Assembly (NCBI GenBank): GCA_916048095.2
Contig: OU696590.1
Span: forward strand, 3,199,001 to 3,263,000
From: Sacculina carcini
Lineage: Eukaryota; Arthropoda; Thecostraca; Sacculinidae
Reading direction: 5' to 3'
Length of the DNA stretch: 64,000 nucleotides
Under the pieces are notes generated by a model. The model did not search any database and was not told the DNA's origin. It worked only from the letters and a program-made list of their open reading frames with translations. The position numbers and the translations under genes are program-made. Shown piece after piece: positions 10,258 to 20,644 of the stretch. Each line of letters begins with the position of its first letter. Position 1 is the stretch's first letter.

Positions 10258-12138
10258 GTGTCACCCGAAGCGGTGAAGGAGCACTTTGCCAAGTACGGTC
10301 TTGAATCGAAGGATATTCGAAAGCTCTCTGACGGAACTCGTGTGCTCGGCTTACACGTGTTTTCACCAGAGTCTGGAAAGTTGATGTGGAAAAAGGACAA
10401 TGCTGTGGGTGAGTGTCCGCAACAGCTCACGAGACCAGTTGTATTTTCTTTGTGCAGTACTTTGGTGTCGCATTATCCTGACGGTGGCTGGTTGCGAGTT
10501 GCCGCTTCGTACATCAAGCGACTTGCATCCGAAGCGACAAACAGCTGGAACGAACCGATTTGTGACTCAGCAATCAATAGTCATGTGAACGAGGTGATGT
10601 CGAAACTGCAGCATAGCGATCCTGTGAGAGGCGTGTGGAAGATCGATGATGATTTGGCGAATTTATGGGTGGACGCCAGCAACATTGCCATTGGTACGTT
10701 GGTTGAGGTAAATGGCGAGACAGTGGAGGATGCTTGCTGGTTGAGAAGGGACAGCCACCACATATACCTCAGTGAGCTAGAAGCCGTGATAAAGGGGCTT
10801 GGCCTGGCGATTAAGCTCAAATTTCGAAAAATTCGGCTTTTCACAGATTCATCCACGGTGCATTTATGGCTCGGAGGACTGCTATCGGCAAAAGAACGTG
10901 TCAGGACAACTGCCTGTAGTGAGTTGTTGATCAGGCGCCGACTAGAGATCATTGGTGGATTGTTGGACGAGTACAACCTGACTGTTGAAGTAATGAAGGT
11001 GGCGTCTGAGAGGAATAAAGCAGATTGCCTGGCTCGTGTGCCTGGTCACTGGTTAAAGCAGGTCAAATCAGTGTGTGCCGCAGGTGCTGAACCGACTGAC
11101 GTGCGTTCTCGCATCAGGCAGATTCACCACGACGCCGGACATCCGGGCATCCACCGAGCGCGGTACTTTCGCCGGAGGAAAAAGCTTTATGTCAGCAGGA
11201 GGGAAGTCGCAGAGGTTGTGAGGTCGTGTGACATCTGCAATTCGATTTGTCCGGCGTCAGTGAAATGGAGACACGGGAATCTGAGCGTGAATCAAAACTG
11301 GCACCGACTGGCAGCAGACTTTGTGCATGTGCGTAATTTGTTGTATGTGTCTGTCATCGATTGTGGTCCTTCGAGGTTTTCTCTCTGGCGCAAGGTTCGC
11401 AGTCGCTGCAGCGATGAAGTGGCGGACATTTTCGATGATATTTTTAGTGAACGTGGACCCCCAAATGAGATACTTCTGGACAACGACACGTCTTTTCGTG
11501 GACAGTCTTTTGTGCGGGCGATGGAACGTTGGGGTGTGAGCATTCGCTATCGGTGTGCTTTTCGCCCAGAAGGAAACGGCATAGCGAAGAGGTCGCATCG
11601 GACTGTCAAGACCATTGTGGCGAGGAAACAGTGCAGTGTGAGAGAGGCGGTGATGCTGCACAATTTGACGCCAATGGATGACGCCGGTCGCAGACCTGTT
11701 GATGGTGTGTATCGATACAGAGTGCGAATGCGTGACGAACTCCCGCGACAGCGCAGGACATCTGTTCGTGGCTGCGATTATGAGGTCGGCGATCCTGTCT
11801 GGGTGAGGCAGCGCGGAGACCGGTGTGATGCTGTCGGTCGCAGGGGTATCGTCACAAGTGTCGTGTCAGACCTTGTTGTCGCCGTCGATGGCATCAACAG
11901 GCACGTGGGTGATGTCAGACCACGGGCGGAGACGGAGAACGGTGGTGGCACGAACTCATTGGACGAGGCGAGCGGTGACGTGGCGGACGATGGCGAGCCT
12001 GCCGTCATGATGTACGGTGAAAGGACTGCTGGGACAGATCCGGCGAGTAGCGGTCAGCAGCAGACGCGACCACAGCGACAGAACCATCGTCCGGCACGGT
12101 TCAATGATTATGTTGTTTATAATTCTAATCGGATTTAG
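10258..12138 (+). pseudogene. Gypsy-C RNase H-integrase region
   Basis: The frame opens at the end of RT (GTRVLGLHVF) and covers RNase H (LWVDASNIAIGTLVE, HIYLSELEAVIKGLGLA, FTDSSTVHLWLGG, SERNKADCLARVP), then integrase with its HHCC region (HHDAGHPGIHRARYF, CDICN), DDE core (AADFVHV, EILLDNDTSF, PEGNGIAKRSHR) and a GPY/F-like C-terminal module (GDPVWVRQRGDRCDAVGR). It ends with an Arg-rich, Gln-rich tail common to this group (RPQRQNHRPARFNDYV). Confidence 0.85.
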
Positions 12139-12237
12139 TGATTATTAGAATCAGGGGGATATGTATTGTGTTTATTATCGATTGTATTGGTGTGTTTCTA
12201 TTGTGTATATTGCATGGAATTATATTTTGTATTATAC

Positions 12238-12338
12238 AGGGGATCCTCGACTTACGACGGAGATCCGTTCCTACGTCTCCGTCGTAAGTCGAATTTTGAC
12301 GTAATTCGGGACACATTACATGTATATACGTAAGCCGT
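12238..12338 (+). repeat. Palindromic MITE-like repeat, left piece
   Basis: It starts CAGGGGATCCTCGACTTACG and contains a perfect 17-bp inverted repeat (12247-12263 with 12276-12292) around a 12-base spacer. It ends at the GCCGT that is repeated at the far side of the BEL element, so it appears to be one repeat split by that insertion. The start resembles pogo/Tigger-like MITE ends, which is only a guess. Confidence 0.45.
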
Positions 12339-12486
12339 TATTGATGCTGGTTGTCAAAAGGCAGGGTGAATTTACCGGCTGAGTTTATTCGGTCTCAGTA
12401 CATTGCCTTAAATTCTGAAATGAAAGAAAAGAAAACACACATATGGCGGAAATCAAGAATCCTTGAACATAACGCAACGCAAGATT

Positions 12487-12855
12487 AAATAGGTAACCTT
12501 GAATATGCAAATCACATTGACAAATTCACGATTACTGACCTTCTAACATCTTCTTCTGACATAAAACAGCTAAACATCACCGAGATTACCCAGCATAAAT
12601 AATATCTAGAACAAACAATATTCATCAGTTCGATAAGTGAAATTGACACAAACACAAAGGAGCAATATTGCAAACAAAACATTTCAACCATTTAGTCTTC
12701 AAGCCTCGTATGCCTCTCAACGTGGTCTGCCAAAATCCAGTTGCGACGCTCGAGATTTGGAACGATAAGAATTGAAATACTACCATCCAGGCTAAACGAA
12801 ATATTATCAGCCACACGAACATAAGCTAAATGAAATATTATCAGCCACACTAACA
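12487..12855 (-). repeat. BEL LTR, left (3' in element orientation)
   Basis: It shares the stretch from TAGGTAACCTTG to CACTAACA with the right copy. In element orientation it starts TGTTAGTGTGG and is preceded by the G-rich TTTAGGGGAGCCA in the polypurine position. The unshared bases 12339-12486 may be the rest of this LTR. Confidence 0.8.
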
Positions 12856-13059
12856 TGGCTCCCCTAAATCGCACGCGATTTAAGAAAACCACCACCATAC
12901 AACAATACAACACGTCAAACACTAGCCGAAAAATGCAATACGAGGAACCGACGAACATCTCGTGAGCTGAATAAATAAAACTCTGAATAGAATACACAGA
13001 ATACACACATATACCATGAAGCTGAGTGGAGCACACAGAAAGAAATGCCCCCAAAATTC

Positions 13060-14551
13060 ATGGCTCCTCCGACGGGGAATCACCTGTACCCGGGATAAGC
13101 AATATAAGCTTATTGACTGGACGCTCAAGATAAATTACCGGGTGTTTACGTCTTCCACGGCTGTCAAGACGTGCATCTGCCATGACCATGCGGACCTTTC
13201 TCACTAGGCCACCTTCGCTCGGAACAGCTTCCAACACTTTGGCAAGTCTCCACTGACCTCTAGGCTTGTCATCTTCCTGCACCACAACGATATCTGACAT
13301 CTTCAGATTGCCTCGTGGACGCAACCATTTGCTCCGCGTTTGCAGCGACTGCAAGTATGACGTGCGCCAACGGCTCCAAAATTCATTGAGCAAATACTGC
13401 ACACGACGCCAACGTTTCTGTGAGTACACATCAGCACGCGTGAAACAGCCTGGTGGCGGGAGAACGACCCTGGATTTGGACGTCAGCAGATGGTTGGCTG
13501 TGAGTGGTTCGGGATACTCAGAACACAGATCCTCAATGCTCAAAGGTCGAGAATTGATTATTGCCTCCGTTTAGACAAGGAATGTATGCAGACCATCATC
13601 ATGCTTTCCATGCTGAAAGAGCAAGTTGGTCATAATGGACCGTACTGTGCGGATCTGCCGCTCCCACACGCCGCCCATGTGGCTGGCGTGTGGAGGGTTC
13701 ATCATCCACTCGCAGTGATCCTTGGCCAATTCTCTCTGCACCCGGTCAAATTTTAACTCTGCCACGGCACCGACAAAATTTGTTCCACAGTCGGACCGCA
13801 TGGTTCGCACTGGGCCACGTCGAGAAATGAATCGTCGATATACGTTCAGGAAAGAATCGGTGCTCATTGTGACAGCAACTTCTAGGTGTATAGCTCGTGA
13901 CGCAAGGCATGTAAATACGACACCATACCGCTTGACTTCTGAACGACCTATCTTGACATACCAGGGACCGAAGTAATCGACACCGCAATGTGTAAATGGA
14001 GGATCGCAGTTCATTCGGTCCTGAGGTAGGTCCGCCATACGCTGCTCCAGCGTAACTCCTCTCAGTCGTTTACAGGTGATACATTTCGACAAAAACTGTG
14101 ACACCGCAGATGGTCCGTGGACAATCCAATATCCACGTGCTCTCACTTGACCTAAAGTCATTCCTCGTCCTTGATGCCGGACCTGCTCATGGCATGACTT
14201 GATGACCAAACGTGCCAGATGTGAACGTTTTGGCAAGATTATCGGATGTTTTACAGAATCTGGAAAATTCGATCGGTTGACACGTCCTCCCACCCGTATC
14301 ACACCTTCGTGATCGAGAAACGGGTCCAATCGAAACAAGTCACCTCCCGTCTTGACGCCTCTCCGTCCTCGGTCATCCTCCGGTTTCATCCCTTGAAGAC
14401 GATTCTTCAGCTCCGGATAAAATTCATCTTGTGTTAGGCGAATTAACTCCAGCTCCGCTCGTTCCAACTCTTCAACACACACCGGATAGTGAGCCACATG
14501 CGTTCCGTCAGCCGCGGCGCCCCTGTACCGTTTCTGCAAGAGCAAACACAA
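13060..14551 (-). pseudogene. BEL integrase region
   Basis: This is a typical Pao/BEL integrase: zinc-binding CITCKRLRG, first Asp in HCGVDYFGPW, second in RSDCGTNF, Glu in HMGGVWERQIRTVRS, and a C-terminal WRLAKVLEAVP and GLVRKVRMVMADAR module that fits the Pao C-terminus (WxLGxVxxxxPGxDGLVRxVxV). Confidence 0.9.
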
Positions 14552-14599
14552 GGCGAACGCGACCTTGCAAACATGTAAGTCTGAAAATCTATCAATGCG

Positions 14600-15187
14600 T
14601 CATACTATCGGCGAGTGACGTTCCGCTGAGCTTACCGCATGAGTACTCACTTGATTTACCTCTGGATCTGAGTCAGAAATCGGGAATACAAAATCAGGCG
14701 GATCTATATCCGTCGTGCCAAACAGGAAAACCGGACCATGCCACCATAACCCGCAATCCACAAGGTCTGGCACTTTCGCACCTCTCGAAGCACAGTCGGC
14801 CGGAGTTTCCTCAGATCGTACATACCCCCATTGACTAGGATCAGAGACAGAACGAATCTGCTCCACACGATTTGCCACGAAGACATGAAATCTCCGTGAA
14901 TCGTTAGCCACGTAACCAGGAACTACTTGGCTGTCTGACCAGAAGAAGTGCTTCACTTTCTGACGGAGTTCCTTGTCAAGGAAGCGACTTACATTGGCCG
15001 AAACGACTGCAGCAGTGAGCTCCATCCTAGGGATCGTCACCATTTTCATTGGCGCCACCCTGGCCTTAGCTAGCACAAGTGTGCAAGCCACTTCTCCCTC
15101 GCTGTTAACTTGGCGCAAGTACGAACATTGGCCGTAGCCGCTCTCGCAGGCGTCCGAGAAATGGTGAAGCTCTTGTCCTGACTTCAC
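14600..15187 (-). pseudogene. BEL RNase H region
   Basis: The blocks ELHHFSDACESGYGQCSYLR, TIPRMELTAAVVSANVS, FFWSDSQVVPGYV and QWGYVRSEETPADCASRG are the hallmark of the BEL/Pao pol between RT and integrase. The upstream RT is missing in this copy. Confidence 0.9.
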
Positions 15188-15296
15188 CGAAGGACGATGG
15201 TTTCAAGCAGCGGCGTACTCTCAATGAACCAAGCTGCAGTAGTTCGTTCCTCCATGAAATCCATATCCATAAATATCCTCCAATCTAATCCTCCAT

Positions 15297-15670
15297 AAAT
15301 AGGTAACCTTGAATATGCAAATCACATTGACAAATTCACGATTACTGACCTTCTAACATCTTCTTCTGACATAAAACAGCTAAACATCACCGAGATTACC
15401 CAGCATAAATAATATCTGGAACAAACAATATTCACCAGTTCGATAAGTGAAATTGACATTACACAAACACAAAGGAGCAATATTGCAAACAAAACATTTC
15501 AACCATTTAGTCTTCAAGCCTCGTATGCCTCTCAACGTGGTCTGCCAAAATACAGTTGCGACGCGCGAGATTTGGAACGATAAGATTTGAAATACTACCA
15601 GCCAGGCTAAGCGAAATATTATCAGCCACACGAACATAAGCTAAATGAAATATTATCAGCCACACTAACA
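15297..15670 (-). repeat. BEL LTR, right (5' in element orientation)
   Basis: This is the partner of 12487-12855, differing at about eight positions and one 4-bp indel over about 370 bp. It ends CACTAACA on the plus strand, followed by GCCGT. Confidence 0.8.
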
Positions 15671-15826
15671 GCCGTAATGACACCTCTAGTAATGCGAAAC
15701 ACTTGTATTTCCAAACAATTTTATTGTACTACTATCTCTGACGGGAATTCCACATCAACTCACAGTTCAGAGAGCAAAATTGCGTCGTACTTACGACGAC
15801 GTAAGTATAGCTATACTTGCTATATG
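15671..15826 (+). repeat. Palindromic MITE-like repeat, right piece
   Basis: After the GCCGT target copy the sequence continues to a small palindrome at about 15784 (GTCGTACTTACGAC) that echoes the TTACGACG core of the left end at 12250. I read it as the other half of the repeat split by the BEL element. The outer boundary is uncertain. Confidence 0.35.
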
Positions 15827-15896
15827 GCGAGAATCCGGCACTGAAAATTAAAAGTCCGCGCGCGCCCCAACAGATGTATTACAGTCGATCAAAGTA

Positions 15897-15921
15897 GTTA
15901 CATTTTTTTGGAGCACCCTGT
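15897..15921 (-). repeat. Tc1/mariner-like terminal repeat, right
   Basis: It ends GGAGCACCCTGT followed by A and is the inverse of 7421-7444 apart from one extra base in the T run. The next bases, from 15925, are minus-strand L2-like LINE. Confidence 0.5.
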
Positions 15922-15924
15922 ATA

Positions 15925-17424
15925 TCAAGCGAGGCGGGTACGGTATGATGGCTCAGAGCGAAGCGTAAGGAGTAAGGGAACGAGAGTCATGATCAAAAGA
16001 TTTATCGAAGAGATGATTGTGCAGAGAAGAGGAAAACGATGAGAAGGATGTGGAGGCGATAACATGGGAGGGAAGAGAGTTGTACAAACGTAGAGCATAG
16101 AAAGGGAAGGATTTACTAGACCAGGTAGATTCATTAAAGGCACGTGAGCAGGATAAAGGAATTAGATGACGGGAAAGGAAGCTATTAGAGAGTGTTAGAA
16201 GCTGCGAGAGGTACGTAGGTTGTCGGGGGTCATGCAAAAGTTTATATACAAGACATCATATTTTAGAGGGGATGCGAGGGATGACCGGAAGCTATCGAAG
16301 TTTTTAGAGATAGGGTGACTTATGACAAAATTGTGAAGGAGAAAACACGAAACGACAAGATTCATAAATGACATGTTGCAGGATTTTTAGAGAGGAGCGA
16401 GGTACATGAAAATAAAAACAATTGCAGTAGTTGATTCTTGAGAAGATGAAACAATGAATCAGTTTAATAGCTGAGGGCCGGTCGAGAGAAGGGCCGATAG
16501 GATATAGCAGACGTAGAATGAGATGAAAAGTGCGAGCAAAACTAGAAATATTTGCAGAAAAAGAAAGAATGACGAATCCAGAATGACTCCGAGATCACGT
16601 ACACTTTTAGATAGAGGCAGAAGGAGCAGCGGAGGTGTTAAGCGAGGAGGATGGATAATGAATAATTCTGATTTGGAAGTTTAAGAAGGACACTGCGAGA
16701 AGCACACCAGGAAGCGATATCAGAGATAATGTCTGATAAGAACGAAGTATGGGGGAGAGGAAGATGAATAATTAATTGTATATCGTCTGCGTAAACGTGG
16801 AACTGGAGAGAATAACGACGGATAATAAGGCATAGAGAAGACATGTACAGATTGAATAGAAGCGGAGCTAGAATAGAACCTTGGAGCACACCAGAAAGTA
16901 GAGGAATTTGCTTAGAAGTAGTGGAATTGAAATGCACCGAGTAGGAACGATCAGTAAGATAAGAATGTATAAGAGAGAGCGCTGAAGAGGACACACCAAT
17001 AAATTAGAGATATCTGATTACAATTGAATGGTCAACTAAGTCAAAGGCTGCCGACAGATCAAGGAGGATAAGCAAAGCAGATTTTCCGAATTAGAAATGA
17101 GAAAAAACAGTAGTAGTAAGAGAGGTTAGGACAGATTCAGTAGAGTGAGCAGACTTGAAACCCGATTGGAAGGGGTCAAGATATTGTTGATATTTGATGC
17201 AAGTTGAAAATAAATAGCAGACTCGAGGAGTTTAGAGGGAAAGTTGAGTAGGGAAATAGGACGGAAACTGTTACATAGCGAGGGATCGAGTGAAGGTTTT
17301 TTGAGTATCGGAAAGATGACTGCATGCTTCTCAGGATAGAATACACCATGAAGGAAAGAGCTATTGATTAAATGCAATAGAAAGGGAGCCAGGAGCAGGA
17401 TAGAGTCTGATAGGGATAGAGTCT
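15925..17424 (-). mobile_element. L2-like LINE, RT and C-terminal part, minus strand
   Basis: Minus-strand RT blocks in order: HLINSSFLHGVFYPEKHAVI, FPILKKPSLDPSLCNSFRPI and SKLLESAIYFQL (17446-17126), then VLQGSILAPLLFNLYMSSL and HVYADDIQLI with the catalytic YADD (16994-16638), then the C-terminal tail AFNESTWSSKSFPFYALRLY (about 16140). It has several frameshifts and stops (for example between 17126 and 16994 and below 16638). The 5' half continues at 18360-19128 beyond a plus-strand LINE that interrupts it. The 3' end is cut at the Tc1-like terminal repeat. Confidence 0.85.
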
Positions 17425-18350
17425 GACTACTTTTGAACCATTCCAAGTCTGAATATATTGTGTTTCATCCTCCCAAATTATCTCCTCCAATAATTCCATT
17501 ACCCCTATCTCAGTGTGTTCGTGATCTTGGTGTACATTTTGATCACAATCTCTCTTTCTCAATTAACATATCACGTGTGACTCGCTCCTGTCGTCTTATT
17601 CTCCGCCAACTTTATCCTATCCGTCGATTCCTTGATAATGCTACAGCAATCACACTTGTACAGTCCTTAATTTTCTCCAGGTTAGACTATTGTAACTCTC
17701 TTTATCTTCATGTTTCTTGTAAAAATATACGCTCGCTTCAGGGAATTATAAACCAATCTTGCCGTTTTGTTTTTCTTCTTCCACCGAGAACTCCCACCTC
17801 GAAATTCATCCGCCAACTTGGATGGCTTCCTGCACGGCAGCGAATCCATCACAAGGCTTGCTGCATCATCTTCAAGATCATCCACTCCGACTCTGCTCCT
17901 CCTTATCTCCGTTCTCTTCTTACTGTTTCTGATCGTCCGGACCGCTCACTATCACATAGTCTCTTCTGTCCCCGTGCTCTCAACGACTCCACCTGGTCTT
18001 CGAAATCTCTTTTTTTCTCTGGACCTCGTTTGTTCAATGAACTTCCTCTAAAATTCGATCTTCTCTCTCTTACAGGTCTTTTTCCACTTCTCTTTGTACA
18101 TACCTTCTCGGTGTCTCCTCTGATGAATAATTATATTGTGTGAATAACTGTTTGATTTTTTTGATTTTTTTTATCCATAGTTATTTTCAATTGTTCCTTC
18201 ATAGTATATCGCTGCTTATATCTTTGTTTATGCGATACTGTTTTGTTAATTCCACATTGTATACATTTTATAACTAGCCGTTCCTCGCGCCTATGATAAT
18301 TAGAGCGCTATATGAAATACATGTGTTGTTGTTGTTGTTGTTGTAGGGCA
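17425..18350 (+). mobile_element. L2-like LINE 3' part, plus strand, inserted into the minus-strand LINE
   Basis: One open frame from about 17424 to 18143 gives LNHSKSEYIVFHPPKLS, VRDLGVHFDHNLSFSINI, SLIFSRLDYCNSLYLHV, LPPRTPTSKFIRQLGWLPA and WSSKSLFFSGPRLFNELPL, the RT thumb and C-terminus of L2/CR1-type LINEs. The 3' UTR ends GCGCTATATGAAATACATG followed by a (TTG)n tail at about 18326-18345. It is 5' truncated but otherwise uninterrupted over 236 residues, so it is the youngest L2-like copy here. The flanking minus-strand element is split between its pre-RT linker and the RT fingers. No clear target duplication is seen, which is common for this group. Confidence 0.85.
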
Positions 18351-19128
18351 CGACAATTCATGGGATCAGCAGGAGAGAACAAAAAGTTTGTTTTGGAAAT
18401 GATAGGGATGATATCAGGAAGCTCTAGACGTGAAAAGTGAGTAAAATGATCGTGGGATTGGTGTGAGTCAAGCGAGAATTAGGAGAAGAAATGTTAGAAA
18501 TGGCAATTTGGATTTTATTGTCAAAATACAGCTAGGTCGGAAGCAGAGAGAGAAGACGAAAGCTTTGGGGTTTGCAAGCCAGTCAACGAGTCAAGCGTGG
18601 ACAACAGAGATTTAGGACAGCGATATAGTGAGGATAATTTAGATTTGGAGTAGGATTGTTTAGCAGTATTTAATGCAGATATATACAAGGTGCGAGATGA
18701 GCAGAAGGATAACCACGTAGCAGTAGTGCAACATTTCCACACAAGCTCGTGGTAGCGTTGGGCGCGTTTAAGAGAGCTGAGATCGCGAGTGAACCAAGGA
18801 GGAAGATTGGAGCGATTGGAGGATGAGCATAATGGAAATATGACTTCATTGATAGAAGACATAACCTTGAAAAAAAGAAGAGTACAATTGGGTAGGGGGA
18901 AGTGAGAAAAATAGAGTTGACGGAAGCATGTGAGAGAATATACTTTAGAAGAGGCGAGGGTCAATTTTTTTCTGTAGGATCTGGGAGGAGAAATACGTGG
19001 TTTGGCAGAGAGAAGATTTAAAGAGTTTATGAGATCGGTTTCCAAAAGGCGAACGTTATTCGCGCTGCTCAAACCTTCAAATGCCGTACCAGAACCAGCG
19101 TACATTCCTTGTAAAATAGTTATTCATC
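18351..19128 (-). mobile_element. L2-like LINE, endonuclease-RT linker part, minus strand
   Basis: Minus-strand ORF 19105-18521 reads SNLPPWFTRDLSSLKRAQRY, CSSRTLYISALNTAKQSYS and LSSLYRCPKSLLSTLDSLTG, which is the linker between endonuclease and RT in L2-like LINEs (APWFTxxLxxLKRxxRxxE and LNxLTG). It continues into the RT part at 15925-17424. The 5' limit is the miniature LTR element starting at 19129. Confidence 0.8.
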
Positions 19129-20085
19129 TGTGGTGCGGCACAAATTTCATCTCGCGCCACCTCGCGGCCCTACCAGCTGTGTGCACGCCTGTTTGTTTGT
19201 ATGCCTGTGTGTCATGTTTGTCCGTATCATTGTGTATGTGTTGTAGGACCAAGCGTGCGTGAGCTTGTTTGTACTTGTGTCCGATCGTCCTGTCCTGTTA
19301 TGTCTGTACATGTAAATACAGTCGGTCCAAAGCACTCACATTGTTAACATGTGTCGCTCCGTGGCGAGCCAAACGTCACACTGGTGCCCCGAGTGAGGAT
19401 GGTGTGATGCTGAGTGAAATTATTTCGACAATTCATCTGCGCCTGATATGTTGCACTTCGTCTACCTGCGCATCGCCTATCCGTCTGTGTCGCAGCCTTC
19501 TGTGTCTCGCTAAGAGCGAGGCACCATCAGTTGCTGACCAGACGCACCAGTATCACACCATCCAGGACCGACTCCGTCCGGTACCCTACTCCGTCGATTT
19601 TTTTCCTACGGACGCCGGACGTAAAATCACCGACGACTTTTGCGAAGCAAACGTCTGCGCAGCAAGAGGACAACTCAAGAATATTGCCTCGTCTTCTTGC
19701 TGGATGCAGTTTCTGCGCAGCACGAGGTCGACTCTACTGTTGTGAATTCACTTGGCCTCGTGCTGCGGTGTAGTATGGCACGCCAGCATGTTGCGCTGTC
19801 TACGAAAATACCACTCAGCTTCTGGTGGGGGAACCGTGTGGTGCGGCACAAATTTCATCTCGCGCCACCTCGCGGCCCTACCAGCTGTGTGTACGCCTGT
19901 TTGTTTGTATGTCTGTGTGTCATGTTTGTCCGTGTCATTGTGTATGTGTTGTAGGACCATGTATGCGTGAGCTTGTTTGTACTTGTGTCCGACCGTCCTG
20001 TCCTGTTATGTCTGTACTTGTAAATACAGTCGGTCCATAGCACGTTATCAACTTGTGTTGTTCCGTGGCAACCCAAACGCCACAC
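19129..20085 (+). mobile_element. Miniature LTR element (TRIM-like)
   Basis: Two direct LTRs, 19129-19381 and 19837-20085, both start TGTGGTGCGGCACAAATT and end in CACAC, differing at about 7% of positions. A PBS reading TGGTGCCCCGAGTG follows the first LTR directly, and a polypurine TGGGGGAACC precedes the second. Only about 455 bp separate the LTRs, with no recognisable gag or pol. It therefore looks like a terminal-repeat retrotransposon in miniature or a heavily deleted gypsy copy. No clean target duplication was found. Confidence 0.75.
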
Positions 20086-20510
20086 ATCCATATTTGTATG
20101 TAATCTGTCCGAGGTTCCAACTAGACAAGTCAACCATCTGAATCCGCCTTTGAAAAACCACCACGACGACAAATGCTAGTGGATATTGCAAAATATTGCG
20201 CTGTACCCGCTGCACACTTTGCAGCCTGCTTTCCAGAGGCACATCGAAGGAACGATTTACGGCAGAGTCAGTCGCATACATCGTCCGCCATTCCCTCTAT
20301 CCTAATCACGTGATAGCCATAATGGTCCGCGTCATTGATCATTTGAACCACTATACAATATCTATTCGTCACAGGCAGTGCAGCATTGATCAATCTTTCA
20401 GAATGAGGTATACACTAGCTGCCTTTTTTGTTTGGTGCAGACCCACGTGTAAATTCAGCGTGCGCTGTAAATTGCAAGCACACACACACATACACAAACA
20501 CGGAATAAAG
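20086..20510. other. Non-coding stretch upstream of the DUF229 gene
   Basis: No recognisable gene. A minus-strand open stretch of 77 codons (20281-20048) matches nothing I know. Possible distal promoter and 5' UTR of the DUF229 gene. Confidence 0.3.
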
Positions 20511-20562
20511 CAACACCTAGAAGTCGCTGCAGTGAGCAACACCTAGAAGTCGCTGCAGTGAG
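20511..20562 (+). repeat. Tandem 26-bp repeat in the DUF229 leader
   Basis: A 26-bp unit starting CAACACCTAGAAGTCGCTGC is present twice in perfect tandem, followed by a degenerate third start (CAAAACCTGG). It lies about 80 bases before the splice donor of the putative 5' UTR exon. Confidence 0.85.
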
Positions 20563-20644
20563 CAAAACCTGGTAGTGAGTGCACGTTGACTGCTAAGACA
20601 AGACCGACTCTTCAACTCTTGGCCAGTGGTGTTAATTGTCACCG

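Larger units (their letters stand above)
8866..12237 (+). mobile_element. Ty3/gypsy-like LTR element, 5'-truncated fossil (Gypsy-C)
   Basis: Parts in order: two CCHC zinc knuckles of nucleocapsid (about 9085-9198), protease (about 9290-9600, VLVDTG and DAILGMNAI), RT (about 9690-10390, KNKVRPVLDFR, then YVDDVLI), RNase H (about 10620-11050), integrase (about 11100-11640, HHDAGHPGIHRARYF zinc-binding region and the DDE core) and a basic C-terminus ending near 12138. RNase H to integrase is one long open frame of about 600 residues. A G-run (CAGGGGGA) at 12156 sits in the polypurine position, but no second LTR is seen because the 5' end including gag matrix/capsid is missing. It is broken, with only about two interruptions in the part that remains. 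It belongs to the same group as the 25.6-kb and 38.4-kb elements. Confidence 0.85.
12339..15670 (-). mobile_element. BEL/Pao LTR element, minus strand, internally deleted fossil
   Basis: Matching LTR sequence lies at 12487-12855 and 15297-15670 (about 2% apart, so recent). Between them, on the minus strand, are BEL-type RNase H (about 15187-14600: HHFSDACESGYGQCSYLR, PRMELTAAVVSA, FFWSDSQVV) and integrase (about 14551-13060: CITCKRLRG, HCGVDYFGPW, SDCGTNFVGA, HASHMGGVWER, and the DIVVVQEDDKPRGQW module). Gag, protease and RT are absent. A GCCGT at 12334-12338 and at 15671-15675 fits a 5-bp target duplication; if so the left LTR starts at 12339 and the right one lacks its inner end. It is a broken copy. 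Confidence 0.85.

Noticed and set aside
20048-20281. Minus-strand 77-codon ORF next to the TRIM-like element
   Set aside because: No recognisable motif, no support for coding; left as unassigned sequence.
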